A stretch of 64,000 nucleotides of DNA from Enterococcus aquimarinus (GCF_001885765.1 NZ_JXKD01000002.1:124001-188000); one strand, 5' to 3'. Shown: positions 49,041 to 59,382, numbered from the stretch's first letter. Numbers and translations: made by a program. The notes: generated by a model not told the origin, from the letters alone.

Positions 49041-49089
49041 AAGAAAAAGAGCCTGACTTGAAAGTCAGATTGATTTTCAGTTCAGGCTT
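49041..49089 (-). terminator. Intra-operon terminator between bmpA and nupA
   Basis: On the minus strand AGCCTGA (49088-49082) and an inner TGAAA segment pair with TTTCA and TCAGGCT (49057-49051), followed by CTTTTTCTTT. It would allow the binding lipoprotein to be made in excess over the ATPase and permeases. Confidence 0.72.
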
Positions 49090-49118
49090 TTTTTCCATTG
49101 TTTCATTTCATTCGTTGA

Positions 49119-50225
49119 TTATTTTGCTGGTGTTTCAGGTACTTCAATTTCTCCAGCAACAATTTGTTCTCTTGCTTTTGCAACTGCGTCTAATGCTTCA
49201 GCTGATAATTGACCATCTGTTAAGCCAACACCGTCTTCTTTCAAACCGTAGACAACATGCTCGCCACCAGGGAAGTTTCCTTCAACCGCTTTTTGAGCTA
49301 AATCTTGAACAACTGTTCCAACAGCTTTTGTTGTTGAAGTTAACGTGAAGTTTTTATCTTCGCCATCTAGTTTGAAGTTTCCTTCATCTGATTGGTCACG
49401 GTCAACCCCGATTACCCAAACAACTTGGTCGCCTGTTTCATTTAAAGATTTCGCTTCTTGGAAAACACCATTTCCCGTTGCGCCTGATGCGTGGTAAACG
49501 ATATCTGCGCCTGTTCCATACATTCCTTTAGCGATTGTACGGCCTTTATCTGGTGCTGAGAAATCACCTGCGTATTGAACATCTAACGTAATTTCTTTGC
49601 CTAACTCTTTCGCACCTGCTTCAATACCAGCGGCAAATCCAGCTTCAAAACGGTCAATTACTTCCCCTTTAACACCACCGATGAAACCAACTTTGTTTGT
49701 TGTTGTTGAATAAGCTGCTGCAATTCCTGCTAAGTAAGCTGCTTCTTGGTCTTTAAATGTTGCAGATGCAACGTTATCGCCTTCAACGATATCATCAATG
49801 ATTGCGAAGTTTACTTCTGGATTTAAAGAAGCTTGATCGGCTACGGCTGGTTGTAATTTATAACCAATCCCAAAAATCGTTGAGAATCCTGCATTTAATG
49901 CTTGGTCAATATTCGGAATATAATCAGATTCATTTGAAGATTGGAAGTATTGGTATCCTTCGTTACCACGAGTGACATTGTTTGCTTTACCCCATGCTTC
50001 TAAGCCTTCCCAAGCAGATTGGTTAAATGAGCGGTCATCAACGCCACCAGTATCTGTAATTAACGCGGCTGTTGGAAGACTTGTTGTGCCTCCAGCTTCA
50101 GATGATGCTGCGTTTGATCCGTCTGCGCTACTGCTGTCAGTAGTACTGCTGCCACATGCACCTAGTAATAGTACGCTTGCCATTGCAACTGCACCAAAAC
50201 CAAATAATTTTGCTTTTTTCATTAT
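49119..50225 (-). CDS. bmpA: Nucleoside-binding lipoprotein BmpA
   Basis: This 368-residue lipoprotein has lipobox LGAC with Cys23, a Ser/Ala-rich linker, then a BMP/PnrA-type periplasmic-binding fold (ALITDTGGVDDRSFNQSAWEG; GFIGGVKGEVIDRFEAGF). These are the purine-nucleoside receptors of nucleoside importers. The ATG at 50225 has GGGGG upstream; the longer frame to 50270 is rejected. A TATAAT box at about 50368-50363 probably marks its promoter. Confidence 0.95.
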   Translation of the reverse strand: MMKKAKLFGFGAVAMASVLLLGACGSSTTDSSSADGSNAASSEAGGTTSLPTAALITDTGGVDDRSFNQSAWEGLEAWGKANNVTRGNEGYQYFQSSNESDYIPNIDQALNAGFSTIFGIGYKLQPAVADQASLNPEVNFAIIDDIVEGDNVASATFKDQEAAYLAGIAAAYSTTTNKVGFIGGVKGEVIDRFEAGFAAGIEAGAKELGKEITLDVQYAGDFSAPDKGRTIAKGMYGTGADIVYHASGATGNGVFQEAKSLNETGDQVVWVIGVDRDQSDEGNFKLDGEDKNFTLTSTTKAVGTVVQDLAQKAVEGNFPGGEHVVYGLKEDGVGLTDGQLSAEALDAVAKAREQIVAGEIEVPETPAK

Positions 50226-50431
50226 TGAAAAGCCCCCTATAAAATAGTTTTTATTTTCAAAAGCCTTCACGGCTGATTGAACAAAGATCAGACTCCAAAT
50301 GATGGAGTAAAAACAAATGGTTCGTTTTAAGTAAGCAAGTTTATTTCACTTCTTCTTTACCATTATAGCGAATTCAAATTGATTCGCCTAATTAAAACCT
50401 GTTTATTTCTTGAATAATTATCGTTTTGTTT

Positions 50432-50830
50432 TTATAAATCTTTTCCATTGAAAGAGTAAGGCAATAATTCACCGACCGTTGTTTCTTTTAAGGCCCCTTC
50501 ATCGCCAACTAATAAGACTGGCATCGTCGGTTCGCAAAATTCAACCATTACTTGACGACAAGCGCCACAAGGTGAAATCGGATCTGGTGTGTGGCCTGCA
50601 ATCACTAAATACTGAAATTCTTGTTCTCCTTCAGAAATGGCTTTAAAAAAAGCGGTGCGTTCTGCGCAATTCGTTAAGCCAAACGACGCGTTCTCAATAT
50701 TCAGACCTTGATAGACTTTTCCGCTTTTCGACACTAAGCATGCGCCCACTGGAAAATTAGAATAGGGCACATATGCTTTATCCATCGCGGCAATCGCAAG
50801 ATCAATCCAGGTTTGCTGTTGATTTTCCAT
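50432..50830 (-). CDS. cdd: Cytidine deaminase
   Basis: This 132-residue tetrameric zinc enzyme deaminates (deoxy)cytidine to (deoxy)uridine. Zinc and catalytic residues are in NCAERTA (with the glutamate proton shuttle) and SPCGACRQ. Substrate contacts NIENASFGLT are present. It lies 20 nt after deoC and supplies uridine to Pdp. Confidence 0.97.
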   Translation of the reverse strand: MENQQQTWIDLAIAAMDKAYVPYSNFPVGACLVSKSGKVYQGLNIENASFGLTNCAERTAFFKAISEGEQEFQYLVIAGHTPDPISPCGACRQVMVEFCEPTMPVLLVGDEGALKETTVGELLPYSFNGKDL

Positions 50831-50850
50831 TCATTAATCGCTCCCTAATC

Positions 50851-51513
50851 TTAGTACCCGACGCCCGTTGCGCCAGAAAGAATTGCGATACTCGCGCTCG
50901 TTCCTAAACGACTTGCGCCTGCTTCAATCATTGCTAATGCTTGCGTATCGTTATGGATCCCACCAGAAGCTTTGACGCCCATTTTAGGTCCGACTGTTTC
51001 ACGCATTAAGCGGACATCTTCGACCGTTGCGCCACCTGTTGAAAAGCCCGTTGACGTTTTGACAAAATCCGCTCCTGCTGCTTGTGCTAATTCGCATCCA
51101 CGAACGATTTCTTCTTTCGTTAACAAAGCGGTCTCTAAGATGACTTTGACTAACGCTCGATCTTTCGCTGCTGCTACGACCGCTTCAATATCTTTTTGAA
51201 CCAAATCGTCTTGTCCAGATTTTAATAGCCCGACATTAATGACCATGTCGACTTCATCTGCGCCATTTTCGATTGCATCCGTTGTTTCAAATGCTTTGGT
51301 TGCTGAAGTGTTCGCGCCTAAAGGAAAACCAATCACCGTACAAACGGCAGTTGGATAAGTTTTTAATTCTTTTGCTGCTAATGAAACCCACGTTGGATTG
51401 ACACAAACCGAATAAAAATGATGTTGTTTTGCTTCCTCAATAATTTTCATGACGCCTTCTTGTGTTGTTTCTGCTTTTAATACGGTATGATCCATCATCC
51501 GATTTAATTCCAT
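50851..51513 (-). CDS. deoC: Deoxyribose-phosphate aldolase
   Basis: This 220-residue class I aldolase splits deoxyribose 5-phosphate to acetaldehyde and glyceraldehyde 3-phosphate. The Schiff-base lysine lies in [14 protein letters not shown] and the second lysine in VKASGGI. The ATG at 51513 ([10 protein letters not shown]) is preferred over the in-frame GTG at 51522 by comparison with homologues. It lies between pdp and cdd. Confidence 0.96.
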   Translation of the reverse strand: MELNRMMDHTVLKAETTQEGVMKIIEEAKQHHFYSVCVNPTWVSLAAKELKTYPTAVCTVIGFPLGANTSATKAFETTDAIENGADEVDMVINVGLLKSGQDDLVQKDIEAVVAAAKDRALVKVILETALLTKEEIVRGCELAQAAGADFVKTSTGFSTGGATVEDVRLMRETVGPKMGVKASGGIHNDTQALAMIEAGASRLGTSASIAILSGATGVGY

Positions 51514-51525
51514 ATTTCCCACGTC

Positions 51526-52827
51526 CTATTCTGTGATGATTTCATGAATGAGTGGCAATTCAACTGCCACTTCTCCAATTTCAATATTTTTTTCTAAGAT
51601 ACGTTCTACTTCATTCAGTTCTAAATCATTACTATAAATCGTTAATAACGGTTCACCTTCTGTGACTTTATCGCCGACTTTTTTGTGTAATTTTAGTCCA
51701 ACCGCATAATCAATCTCTTCTTCTTTGGTACGACGTCCTGCTCCTAAAAGCATCGCCGCAATCCCCAATTCATTGGCGACTAATTTTGTGACATATCCTG
51801 ATTTTTTCGCTAAAAATGGTTGCTCATACTTCGCTGTTAGCAAGGATTGTGGATGATCCACAACAGTGTCATCGCCCCCTTGATTCCGAATCATTTCGCG
51901 GAATTTTGCCAAAGCTTTTCCTGATTCAAGCGCTTCTTCTAGTAATTTCCGCGCTTGGTCTAAGTCTGGCGCTTTTTTCGCTAAGACCACCATTTGACTC
52001 CCTAAAACGTAACACATTTCCAGTAAATCTGCCGGACCTTTTCCTTGCAATGTTTCGATCGCTTCAACGACTTCTAAACTGTTGCCAATTGCTTCACCTA
52101 AAGGCTGAATCATATCGGAAATAATTGCCATCGTTTGACGATTCGTCAGTGCCCCAATGCGAACCATTGTTTTGGCTAAGCGTCGTGCATCGGACAGTTT
52201 TTTCATAAAGGCGCCATCACCGGTCGTAACGTCTAAAACAATCGCATCCGCACCTGCCGCAATTTTCTTACTCATAATCGAGCTTGCAATTAATGGGATG
52301 GAATTCACGGTCGCCGTTACGTCCCGTAAAGCATACAGTTTTTTATCTGCTGGGGCTAAGTTCCCTGATTGACCAATAATCGCGACATGGCTTTGATTGA
52401 CCAACCGAGTGAACTCTTCTTCTGGTAATTCAATTTGAAATCCTGGAATGGCTTCAAGTTTATCTAGCGTGCCTCCGGTATAACCAAGTCCACGACCAGA
52501 CATCTTCGCGACTGGCACACCCACACTGGCTACTAATGGCGCCAACACGAGTGTCGTTGTATCACCGACGCCTCCGGTCGAATGCTTATCAACTTTGATT
52601 CCTTCAATCGAAGATAAATCAATGACTTCTCCGGAATGTGCCATTGCTAATGTCAATGCCGTAATTTCTTCATCTGACATGTCTTCATAAAAAACGGCCA
52701 TCAAAAACGCACTGACTTGATAATCTGGAATCTCGTCTTGCGTATAGTTTGTAACGAACCAATTAATTTCTTCGGTCGTTAACTGACCCCCGTCACGTTT
52801 TTTTTCTATCAAATCAACCATTCGCAT
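51526..52827 (-). CDS. pdp: Pyrimidine-nucleoside phosphorylase
   Basis: This 433-residue enzyme cleaves uridine and thymidine to base and (deoxy)ribose 1-phosphate. The N-terminal helical domain [20 protein letters not shown] is followed by the phosphate/substrate motif [20 protein letters not shown] (residues about 80-100) and the C-terminal PYNP domain. It is the first gene of the operon behind the promoter/operator at 52858-52911. Confidence 0.96.
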   Translation of the reverse strand: MRMVDLIEKKRDGGQLTTEEINWFVTNYTQDEIPDYQVSAFLMAVFYEDMSDEEITALTLAMAHSGEVIDLSSIEGIKVDKHSTGGVGDTTTLVLAPLVASVGVPVAKMSGRGLGYTGGTLDKLEAIPGFQIELPEEEFTRLVNQSHVAIIGQSGNLAPADKKLYALRDVTATVNSIPLIASSIMSKKIAAGADAIVLDVTTGDGAFMKKLSDARRLAKTMVRIGALTNRQTMAIISDMIQPLGEAIGNSLEVVEAIETLQGKGPADLLEMCYVLGSQMVVLAKKAPDLDQARKLLEEALESGKALAKFREMIRNQGGDDTVVDHPQSLLTAKYEQPFLAKKSGYVTKLVANELGIAAMLLGAGRRTKEEEIDYAVGLKLHKKVGDKVTEGEPLLTIYSNDLELNEVERILEKNIEIGEVAVELPLIHEIITE

Positions 52828-52857
52828 AGATTTGACCTCGCTTCCTCTTCATCGTTT

Positions 52858-52911
52858 ATTATACCCATTCTCATCCAATAGGTAAACCACTTTAGTAAAA
52901 CAGTTTACTAA
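52858..52911 (-). promoter_or_regulatory. Promoter with a LacI-type palindromic operator upstream of pdp
   Basis: The minus strand shows -35 TTTACC (52886-52881), 17-nt spacer and -10 TATAAT (52863-52858). Just upstream, TTAGTAAA and TTTACTAA (52892-52899 and 52904-52911) form an inverted repeat with a 4-bp spacer. The LacI-family gene at 52993 lies immediately upstream in the same direction, so the palindrome is its likely target. Confidence 0.65.
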
Positions 52912-52992
52912 GTAGAATAGAATTTTGTAACCCTTTTCATTTCTGATGATATCTTATTTTTTTTACGGTGTCAAACACTTCCCCCTTCTCTT

Positions 52993-54018
52993 TTAACTAG
53001 AAGGGGACTTTGCAATCTTATTCACACTCTCACGAAGAATTAATTTTGTTTCAAAAATTTTGTTTGGCATCCGTCGCTCTGGGAACTCAATCGCATCAAC
53101 CAAAAATTTAGCAGCTGTAAACCCAATCTCAAAAATCGGTTGTTGCACCGTCGTTAAAGCCGGTGCCAACGAAGCCGTTAATTCAATATCATCAAACCCA
53201 ATCACCGAAATCTCTTCCGGGACTTTTTTGCCCAGTTCATAAATGGCGCGGTAACAACCAATCGCCATCGCGTCGTTACTACAAAAAATAGCCGTCACTT
53301 CTGGATTCAATAAAATGGCTTTTGCCGCTTGATAGCCACCGTTAATGGTAAGATCCCCTGTTGCGACATAATGTTTTTTATAAGGAATCCCCGCATCTTT
53401 AAGCGCGTGGCGATAGGCATTGTATCGTTCTTGTAATTGATAATAACTACCGTTTTCTTTTAACAATGCAATATGCCGATGTCCTTGCTGCGCCAAATAA
53501 CTAACTGCCTGGTACGCGCCTTCATACTCCTTAATAATCAGACGCCCTGTATCCCGTTGGTTAATCCCACGATCAATTAGCACTAAGGGCATTTTACGAT
53601 AAAAATCACTCCCATAAGCGTATCCTTCTGGCATTAAATTCGGTGTCGCTAACAAGACCCCATCGACCGAACGATGATTTAAATCTTGTAACAATTGCGT
53701 TTCTTTGGCTAAACTTTGTTGAGAATGACAAAGAATCAATTTGTACCCAAGAGGTGTCAAATAATTTTCTGCTCCTTCAACCATTTTTGAAAAGAAAAAA
53801 TCGGTCACATCAGGAATAATCATCCCGATCGTTTTGGAATGGCGATTGATTAAATTCGAGGCAAAAAAATCAGGGCGATACTGGTGTTCGTTGACAATAT
53901 CTAAGACACGTTTTCGCGTATCCTCACTAAAGCGACTCCCTTTATTATTCAAAATTTGCGAAACAGTCGTGACAGAAACTCCCGCCATCTCGGCGATCTG
54001 TCGAATCGTTAATTTCAT
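52993..54018 (-). CDS. LacI-family transcriptional regulator (RbsR/CytR-like)
   Basis: This 341-residue repressor has a N-terminal helix-turn-helix (LTIRQIAEMAGVSVTTVSQIL) with the hinge helix, and a sugar-binding-fold effector domain (about 60-335, with TIGMIIPDVTDFFFSKMVEG and AIFCSNDAMAIG). The effector domain is of the ribose/nucleoside-binding class. Position upstream of pdp points to regulation of nucleoside use. Ribose regulation is the alternative. Confidence 0.85.
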   Translation of the reverse strand: MKLTIRQIAEMAGVSVTTVSQILNNKGSRFSEDTRKRVLDIVNEHQYRPDFFASNLINRHSKTIGMIIPDVTDFFFSKMVEGAENYLTPLGYKLILCHSQQSLAKETQLLQDLNHRSVDGVLLATPNLMPEGYAYGSDFYRKMPLVLIDRGINQRDTGRLIIKEYEGAYQAVSYLAQQGHRHIALLKENGSYYQLQERYNAYRHALKDAGIPYKKHYVATGDLTINGGYQAAKAILLNPEVTAIFCSNDAMAIGCYRAIYELGKKVPEEISVIGFDDIELTASLAPALTTVQQPIFEIGFTAAKFLVDAIEFPERRMPNKIFETKLILRESVNKIAKSPSS

Positions 54019-54039
54019 TTTTTTGACCTCCTTTAATCT

Positions 54040-54645
54040 CTACTCTTCTTTGATACTTTGAATAATATAATAGCCGCGATCTTTGAGCAGTACTTGTGCA
54101 TTCCCAAAGATTTCTTGCATTTTCTTTTGTGCACTAGGCGCGCCTTGTTTCTTTTGAATCACAATCGTTAACGTTCCACCCACAAGTAGTAAAGGATAGG
54201 CTTTTTCCAAAATTTCGTGAACGACTTGTTTCCCAGCGCGAATCGGCGGGTTACTTAAAATAGCGGCGTACGCAGCATGATTCAGCGTTTCGTATAAATA
54301 AGATGAATGAATCTCCACCTGTTGGATATGATTTTGTTGGGCGTTATGTTTGGCTAATTCAACTGCCCGTTCATTGACATCTAACATCTCCACCGTCCGA
54401 TTCGTGGCATATGCTAATGATAATCCGATGGGGCCATACCCACAACCAACGTCTAATAGCGGGCCCTCTGGTAATTCTTGGTCGTCAAACGCCTCAATTA
54501 ACACTCGAGAACCGTAGTCGATAGTGGCTTTTGAAAAAACATGACTGTCTGTGGTAAAGCGAAACGTCTTTCCTTTTAATTCAAAGTCAAACGTTCGGTA
54601 TTCGTGCGCTGTATCCGGTTGATTACTATAATAATGATTTGTCAT
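54040..54645 (-). CDS. Class I SAM-dependent methyltransferase, RsmC-like (YbxB type)
   Basis: This 201-residue methyltransferase has the SAM loop LDVGCGYGPIG near residue 65 and the catalytic SNPPIRAG motif (NPPY type, acting on an exocyclic amine). It resembles the C-terminal half of RsmC, the 16S rRNA m2G1207 methyltransferase, and Bacillus YbxB. The rRNA role is inferred. It lies 21 nt upstream of the LacI-type gene in the same direction. Confidence 0.83.
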   Translation of the reverse strand: MTNHYYSNQPDTAHEYRTFDFELKGKTFRFTTDSHVFSKATIDYGSRVLIEAFDDQELPEGPLLDVGCGYGPIGLSLAYATNRTVEMLDVNERAVELAKHNAQQNHIQQVEIHSSYLYETLNHAAYAAILSNPPIRAGKQVVHEILEKAYPLLLVGGTLTIVIQKKQGAPSAQKKMQEIFGNAQVLLKDRGYYIIQSIKEE

Positions 54646-54797
54646 AAGCTCGCTTCCTTTTCAATCCTTTTCTTAATCATAACGATATTTGAAAGCTTGT
54701 AAACTATCTTTTCTTCTCTCTGTGGAATTTTTTATTTTGAAGGCCTTCGTTTTGTGATAAACTAATGCGGAATACTAAAAGGAGGGTTGCTACCAAA

Positions 54798-55718
54798 ATG
54801 AAGGAAAATATCAATTACTATGAAATTCCTCGGTCAGAGTGGCAAGGATATTACGCCAAGGAACATATGCCTTTGACGCAAGAAGAATTAGACGGTATTA
54901 AAAGTTTGAACGATCGTATTTCGGTACAAGACGTGGAAGATATTTACATGCCATTATGTCATTTGATTCATCTATATATGAAAGAATTCGAGTCATTAAC
55001 CCTTAGCAAAGGGCTTTTTTTACACCGCTATGTGAAGGTGCCCCCTTTTATTATCGGCGTTGCTGGAAGTGTGGCAGTCGGGAAAAGTACCGCTGCTCGT
55101 TTACTCCAAACCTTGCTATCCCGTCTTTTTTCTAGAAAAATGGTGCAACTAATTACGACAGATGGGTTTTTATATCCAAATGCCATCTTAGAAGAACGAG
55201 GAATCATGAACCGTAAGGGTTTTCCTGAAAGTTATGATATGGAGCGATTAATCCAAACCTTGAATGAAGTCAAATCAGGTAAAGAAGTCGATATTCCCCT
55301 TTACTCGCATCAAGTGTACGACATTGTTCCTGGCGGATTTGAGACCATTCAACAACCCGACATTTTAATTGTCGAAGGGATTAACACCCTACAACTTCCT
55401 GCCAATCAACAAATTTACGTCAGCGATTTTTTTGATTTTTCTATTTTTATGGACGCCGAACCGAAATTAATTGAAAAATGGTATTTGGAACGATTCGAAT
55501 CGCTACTGGATACCGCCTTTTTAGACCCAAAAAATTATTACTATCAATTTGCGATCGGTGATCGACAAGCCGCTTTAGAGATGTCTCGTTCCGTTTGGAA
55601 AAATGTGAACTTAAAAAACTTAGAAGAATTCATCTTACCCACACGTGGAAGAGCCGATATTATTTTACATAAACAAGAAAATCATCTAATTGATCGGATT
55701 TATCTAAGAAAACACTAA
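54798..55718 (+). CDS. coaA: Pantothenate kinase (type I)
   Basis: This 306-residue enzyme catalyses the first step of CoA synthesis. P-loop GVAGSVAVGKSTAARLL lies near residue 95, with TTDGFLYPN and the CoaA region RKGFPESYD. The ATG at 54798 is preceded by GGAGGG (11 nt); an upstream frame to 54765 is rejected. The length agrees with the family. Confidence 0.95.
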   Translation: MKENINYYEIPRSEWQGYYAKEHMPLTQEELDGIKSLNDRISVQDVEDIYMPLCHLIHLYMKEFESLTLSKGLFLHRYVKVPPFIIGVAGSVAVGKSTAARLLQTLLSRLFSRKMVQLITTDGFLYPNAILEERGIMNRKGFPESYDMERLIQTLNEVKSGKEVDIPLYSHQVYDIVPGGFETIQQPDILIVEGINTLQLPANQQIYVSDFFDFSIFMDAEPKLIEKWYLERFESLLDTAFLDPKNYYYQFAIGDRQAALEMSRSVWKNVNLKNLEEFILPTRGRADIILHKQENHLIDRIYLRKH

Positions 55719-55834
55719 TTTTTCCCGTTTAATAATTGCCAAAGCGACAATCTTTTATTATGATTGTCAAAGAGTTTCAATTTGAAAAAGGTTCGCCTTT
55801 TTCACCACATTATAGAAGATAGGGGTCGTTTATT

Positions 55835-57400
55835 GTGACAAACATTGACAATATGCCGAACGTTGAAAAAATCATCGTTCTTGATTATGGTAGTCAATTC
55901 AACCAATTAATTACACGTCGCATCCGTGAATTTGGTGTCTTTTCAGAACTATTGAGCCACCGTATTACTGCTGACGAAGTAAAAGCTATTAATCCAAAAG
56001 GAATCATCCTTTCTGGAGGTCCGAACAGCGTTTATGCTGATAACGCTTTTGACATCGACGAAGAAATCCTAAATCTAGGAATCCCTGTTTTAGGTATTTG
56101 TTACGGTATGCAACTCATCACGCATAAATTAGGTGGAAAAGTTGAAGGAGCCGACAAAAAAGAATACGGAAAAGCCGAACTTAATATTAAGTTAGATGAG
56201 GCGCCTTTATTTGGTGCAACACCAAAAAATCAAGTCGTTTGGATGAGTCATGGTGATTTAGTCACTGAAGTCCCTGCAGGATTTGAAGTTGTCGCAACAA
56301 GTAACGATTGCCCAATCGCAGCGATGCAAAATCGTGACCGTCAAATTTATGGTGTACAATTCCACCCAGAAGTTCGTCATACTGAATATGGTACGGATCT
56401 TTTAAAACAATTTGCGTTTGATATTTGTGGCGCAGCTGGCGATTGGTCAATGGAAAACTTTATCGAAATCGAAATCGCAAAAATCCGTCAACAAGTCGGC
56501 GATAAAAAAGTCTTACTCGGCCTTTCAGGCGGCGTAGACTCAAGTGTCGTAGGCGTTCTTCTTCAAAAAGCGATTGGCGACCAATTAACATGTATCTTCG
56601 TCGATCATGGTTTATTACGTAAAAACGAAGGCGATCAAGTAATGGAAATGCTGGGCAATAAATTTGGCCTAAACATCATCCGCGTTGACGCAAAAGACCG
56701 TTTCTTAGATAAACTTGCTGGCGTGAGAGATCCAGAACAAAAACGTAAAATTATCGGAAACGAATTTGTTTACTTGTTTGACGATGAAGCGAAAAAGATT
56801 GCTGGCAGCAAAAAAGTTTCTTTCCTTGCGCAAGGCACACTTTATACAGATGTAATTGAATCCGGAACAGAAACTGCTCAAACGATTAAATCACACCATA
56901 ATGTCGGTGGTTTACCAGACGATATGGACTTTGAATTAATCGAACCATTAAACACGTTATTTAAAGATGAAGTCCGTGCTTTAGGGACTGAACTTGGCAT
57001 GCCTGATGATATCGTTTGGCGCCAACCATTCCCAGGACCTGGTTTAGGCGTTCGCGTACTTGGCGAAATTACAGAAGAAAAATTAGAAATCGTTCGTGAA
57101 TCAGATGCGATTTTACGCGAAGAAATTAAAATCGCTGGCCTTGATCGTGATATTTGGCAATACTTCACCGTTTTACCAGGCATCCGCAGCGTTGGTGTAA
57201 TGGGCGATGGCCGTACGTATGATTACACGATCGGAATCCGCGCGATTACGTCTATCGATGGCATGACAGCCGATTTTGCCCGTATTCCATGGGATGTTTT
57301 ACAAAAAATCTCTGTCAGAATCGTAAACGAAGTGGCACACGTTAACCGTATCGTGTACGACATTACGAGCAAACCACCAGCTACGGTTGAGTGGGAGTAA
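55835..57400 (+). CDS. guaA: GMP synthase (glutamine-hydrolysing)
   Basis: This 521-residue enzyme makes GMP from XMP. The N-terminal glutaminase has the nucleophile GICYGMQ (Cys near 90) and His-x-Glu in FHPEV; the ATP pyrophosphatase has [12 protein letters not shown] and the C-terminal dimerisation domain ends in KPPATVEWE. The GTG start at 55835 has GGGG upstream and matches enterococcal homologues. The last 12 bases form the attachment site of the mobile element that follows. The coding sequence is intact. Confidence 0.97.
   Translation: MTNIDNMPNVEKIIVLDYGSQFNQLITRRIREFGVFSELLSHRITADEVKAINPKGIILSGGPNSVYADNAFDIDEEILNLGIPVLGICYGMQLITHKLGGKVEGADKKEYGKAELNIKLDEAPLFGATPKNQVVWMSHGDLVTEVPAGFEVVATSNDCPIAAMQNRDRQIYGVQFHPEVRHTEYGTDLLKQFAFDICGAAGDWSMENFIEIEIAKIRQQVGDKKVLLGLSGGVDSSVVGVLLQKAIGDQLTCIFVDHGLLRKNEGDQVMEMLGNKFGLNIIRVDAKDRFLDKLAGVRDPEQKRKIIGNEFVYLFDDEAKKIAGSKKVSFLAQGTLYTDVIESGTETAQTIKSHHNVGGLPDDMDFELIEPLNTLFKDEVRALGTELGMPDDIVWRQPFPGPGLGVRVLGEITEEKLEIVRESDAILREEIKIAGLDRDIWQYFTVLPGIRSVGVMGDGRTYDYTIGIRAITSIDGMTADFARIPWDVLQKISVRIVNEVAHVNRIVYDITSKPPATVEWE
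57389..57400 (+). mobile_element. attL core of a guaA-inserted Tn5801-like element
   Basis: The sequence GAGTGGGAGTAA at the guaA 3' end matches the known Tn5801 insertion core in Staphylococcus aureus guaA (GAGTGGGAATAA) except for one base. The integrase gene begins 68 bp away and points toward it. The opposite end of the element lies outside this window. Confidence 0.75.
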
Positions 57401-57408
57401 TCGCAGGA

Positions 57409-57457
57409 GAGCTAGAAACCTTTTTATATCAAAGGTTTCTGGCTCTTCTTATTTTTT
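57409..57457 (+). terminator. Terminator directly after guaA
   Basis: GAGCTAGAAACCTTT (57409-57423) pairs with AAAGGTTTCTGGCTC (57431-57445), a 15-bp stem with one G-U pair, then TTCTTATTTTTT. It stops guaA transcription at the element boundary. Confidence 0.88.
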
Positions 57458-57467
57458 CACTGCACTT

Positions 57468-58661
57468 TTATTGCACTTTTTTCATTTCTTTGTTTCGCAA
57501 GTAGTCTACAGTAAATTGATTCTTTGGTGAAGTATCATAATTTTGTTTTGCTTCTTTAAAGGAAATGGCTCCATTTAATTTGTTAGCTACCTCAAAATTA
57601 CTGTTAGGATAAAGATGTCCATACGTTCCTAAAGTCGTCTCAATATCTTCGTGTCCTAGACGATCTTTAATGATAAGTGGATTTTCTCCCATACTGATTA
57701 ACAAAGAAGCGTGAGAATGCCGTAAACCATGGATTCTGATTCGATGAATACCAGCCAGCTTAGCATAGCGTTCAATAGCATGTGCTAGCGTATGTTTTTG
57801 GGTAGGAATACCGTTATAGCTCATTACAAAGTCTGTCTGAATTAGATTTTGTTGCACTTTCTTCCATTCGGATAAATAATTTAATGTGCATTCATCTAAT
57901 ACAATATGACGAACGCTAGCCTTTGTTTTTGGTTCAACAAATCTATAATCCGATTGATTCTTGTAATAGAGTGTTTTGTTGATGGTTAGTACTTCTGAGT
58001 CAAAATCAATATCTTCCCATTGAATGGCAGTGGCTTCACCAATCCGCATTCCAGTCATAAATAGAAACCACAGAGAGATAAATAAAAAGTGCTGATAATA
58101 ATCTTCTTTATAAATTAGAGAGATTACTTTTTCAAATTCTTCTTTTGTCCAAAATTCAATTTTAGACTTTTGCTTTTTCACATTGCCAATAATCTTAGAT
58201 GGATTTGTGGTGGCTATCCCAAGGACAATTGCTCGATCCATAGCAACTGAAAATAGTCCTTGAACAGCTCTCACATAAGAAGGCTTACATTTCTTTGATA
58301 ATTTTAGTTGCCAATTTTGCACATCAATAGGCTCAATATCGGAAACAGCCATTTTATCAAAATAAGAGAAATGTTTCTTAATAGTTGGTAAGCGATTTTC
58401 ATATGTTCTGAGCTTTACCTGTGTCTTATACCATGGAAGAAAAATTTCAAAGATATAATGATTAAACGTCATTTTATCCTTATTCTCACTTAATTCTTCT
58501 GGTTTCATCAGTAGTAGTTTTGAATATTCTTCTCTTGCTTCTTTTTTAGTAGTGAATCCACTACGATATTTTTGAATTTTTTTTCCTTTAGAATCATAAC
58601 CTAGATTTGCACGAAAATAATAGGTTCCATTCTTTGCTTTTTTTATTGGGTCTTTAACCAT
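57468..58661 (-). CDS. int: Tyrosine integrase of Tn5801-type element
   Basis: This 397-residue recombinase has an N-terminal arm-binding domain (KAKNGTYYFRANLGYDSKGK), a SAM-like core-binding domain, and a catalytic domain with the Arg in FMTGMRIGEA, the HGLRHSHAS box, LGH and the Tyr in TLGTYGHLYP. It differs from the 405-residue Tn916 Int and resembles the guaA-directed Tn5801 integrase. It excises and inserts the element together with Xis. Confidence 0.95.
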   Translation of the reverse strand: MVKDPIKKAKNGTYYFRANLGYDSKGKKIQKYRSGFTTKKEAREEYSKLLLMKPEELSENKDKMTFNHYIFEIFLPWYKTQVKLRTYENRLPTIKKHFSYFDKMAVSDIEPIDVQNWQLKLSKKCKPSYVRAVQGLFSVAMDRAIVLGIATTNPSKIIGNVKKQKSKIEFWTKEEFEKVISLIYKEDYYQHFLFISLWFLFMTGMRIGEATAIQWEDIDFDSEVLTINKTLYYKNQSDYRFVEPKTKASVRHIVLDECTLNYLSEWKKVQQNLIQTDFVMSYNGIPTQKHTLAHAIERYAKLAGIHRIRIHGLRHSHASLLISMGENPLIIKDRLGHEDIETTLGTYGHLYPNSNFEVANKLNGAISFKEAKQNYDTSPKNQFTVDYLRNKEMKKVQ

Positions 58662-58687
58662 AGTTTTTACTCCTTACTGTGCAAAAA

Positions 58688-58888
58688 CTACTCAGACCTG
58701 TTTTCATTTGAAAACCGAATTCCTAGAATTTCTTCAACAGCTTCACGAGGGACTCTATCCAGCTTTCGAGATTGATAGTAGGTATGCCCTTTTGTAATCA
58801 TCAATTCTTTTGCTTTTTTTATGATGTCTGCTGAAAAAGAAGTTCCATATCCTAGCTCAACTAAATCTTTTTTTGTGACCGTTATCAT
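58688..58888 (-). CDS. xis: Excisionase, DUF3173 type
   Basis: This 66-residue protein starts at the ATG at 58888 behind AAAGGAG (5 nt) and reads MITVTKKDLVELGYGTSFSA, then a winged-helix-like segment ending EAVEEILGIRF. DUF3173 proteins sit next to Tn5801-type integrases as recombination directionality factors. It is not the Tn916 Xis type. It lies 26 nt before int. Confidence 0.82.
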   Translation of the reverse strand: MITVTKKDLVELGYGTSFSADIIKKAKELMITKGHTYYQSRKLDRVPREAVEEILGIRFSNENRSE

Positions 58889-59382
58889 TATTACTCCTTT
58901 CCCATTATAGGCTAGGAAAACTCCAATATTCACCTATAATTATATCAAATATTTTTATGATAATACATTGACAAGAGAAGAATATCCCAGCAATCAAACA
59001 GCTCTAGCAAAGCTCACAGGATTTTCACCTCTACATGGTTCTCATGTAGCCATACCCATTGCCTGCGACGTTTCTATCTCGTTCGGACTGTGGCTGTATG
59101 GGAGTATCATTATCACGATAAAAAAGTCATAGCAGTAATCTTGCTAAGGATTACTTACGAAGCATTGACAGGTATCGCTAGCTATCTTTCAAGGTCATGG
59201 CGTGTCAGTTCGTCGGCTCTTTTCTTATCGAAACGTATTTGATTGCTTTATTCAGTTGTCAAAGAACAGTGGCTTATTCGCCTGTCCAAACATACTGCAA
59301 TAGCAATATGTTTGGGCAGATAAACAAACCTATTCGGGAAGCATGTGAACGATTCAACACGCTTCCACGAAAAAAGATAGGG
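58889..59382. other. Gene-free stretch between xis and orf8
   Basis: There is no convincing coding frame on either strand. Two good hairpins are present: CTACATG-GTTCT-CATGTAG (about 59032-59051), and a 9-bp stem CCAAACATA...TATGTTTGG (59286-59315) extended by flanking TG/CA and TGC/GCA pairs. In Tn916 this position holds orf5 and orf10, which are absent here. Confidence 0.6.

Noticed and set aside
55719-55834. Purine riboswitch upstream of guaA
   Set aside because: The 116-bp gap has only two simple hairpins (GACAATC/GATTGTC and GAAAAAGG/CCTTTTTC). The three-way junction and conserved core of a purine riboswitch are not seen.
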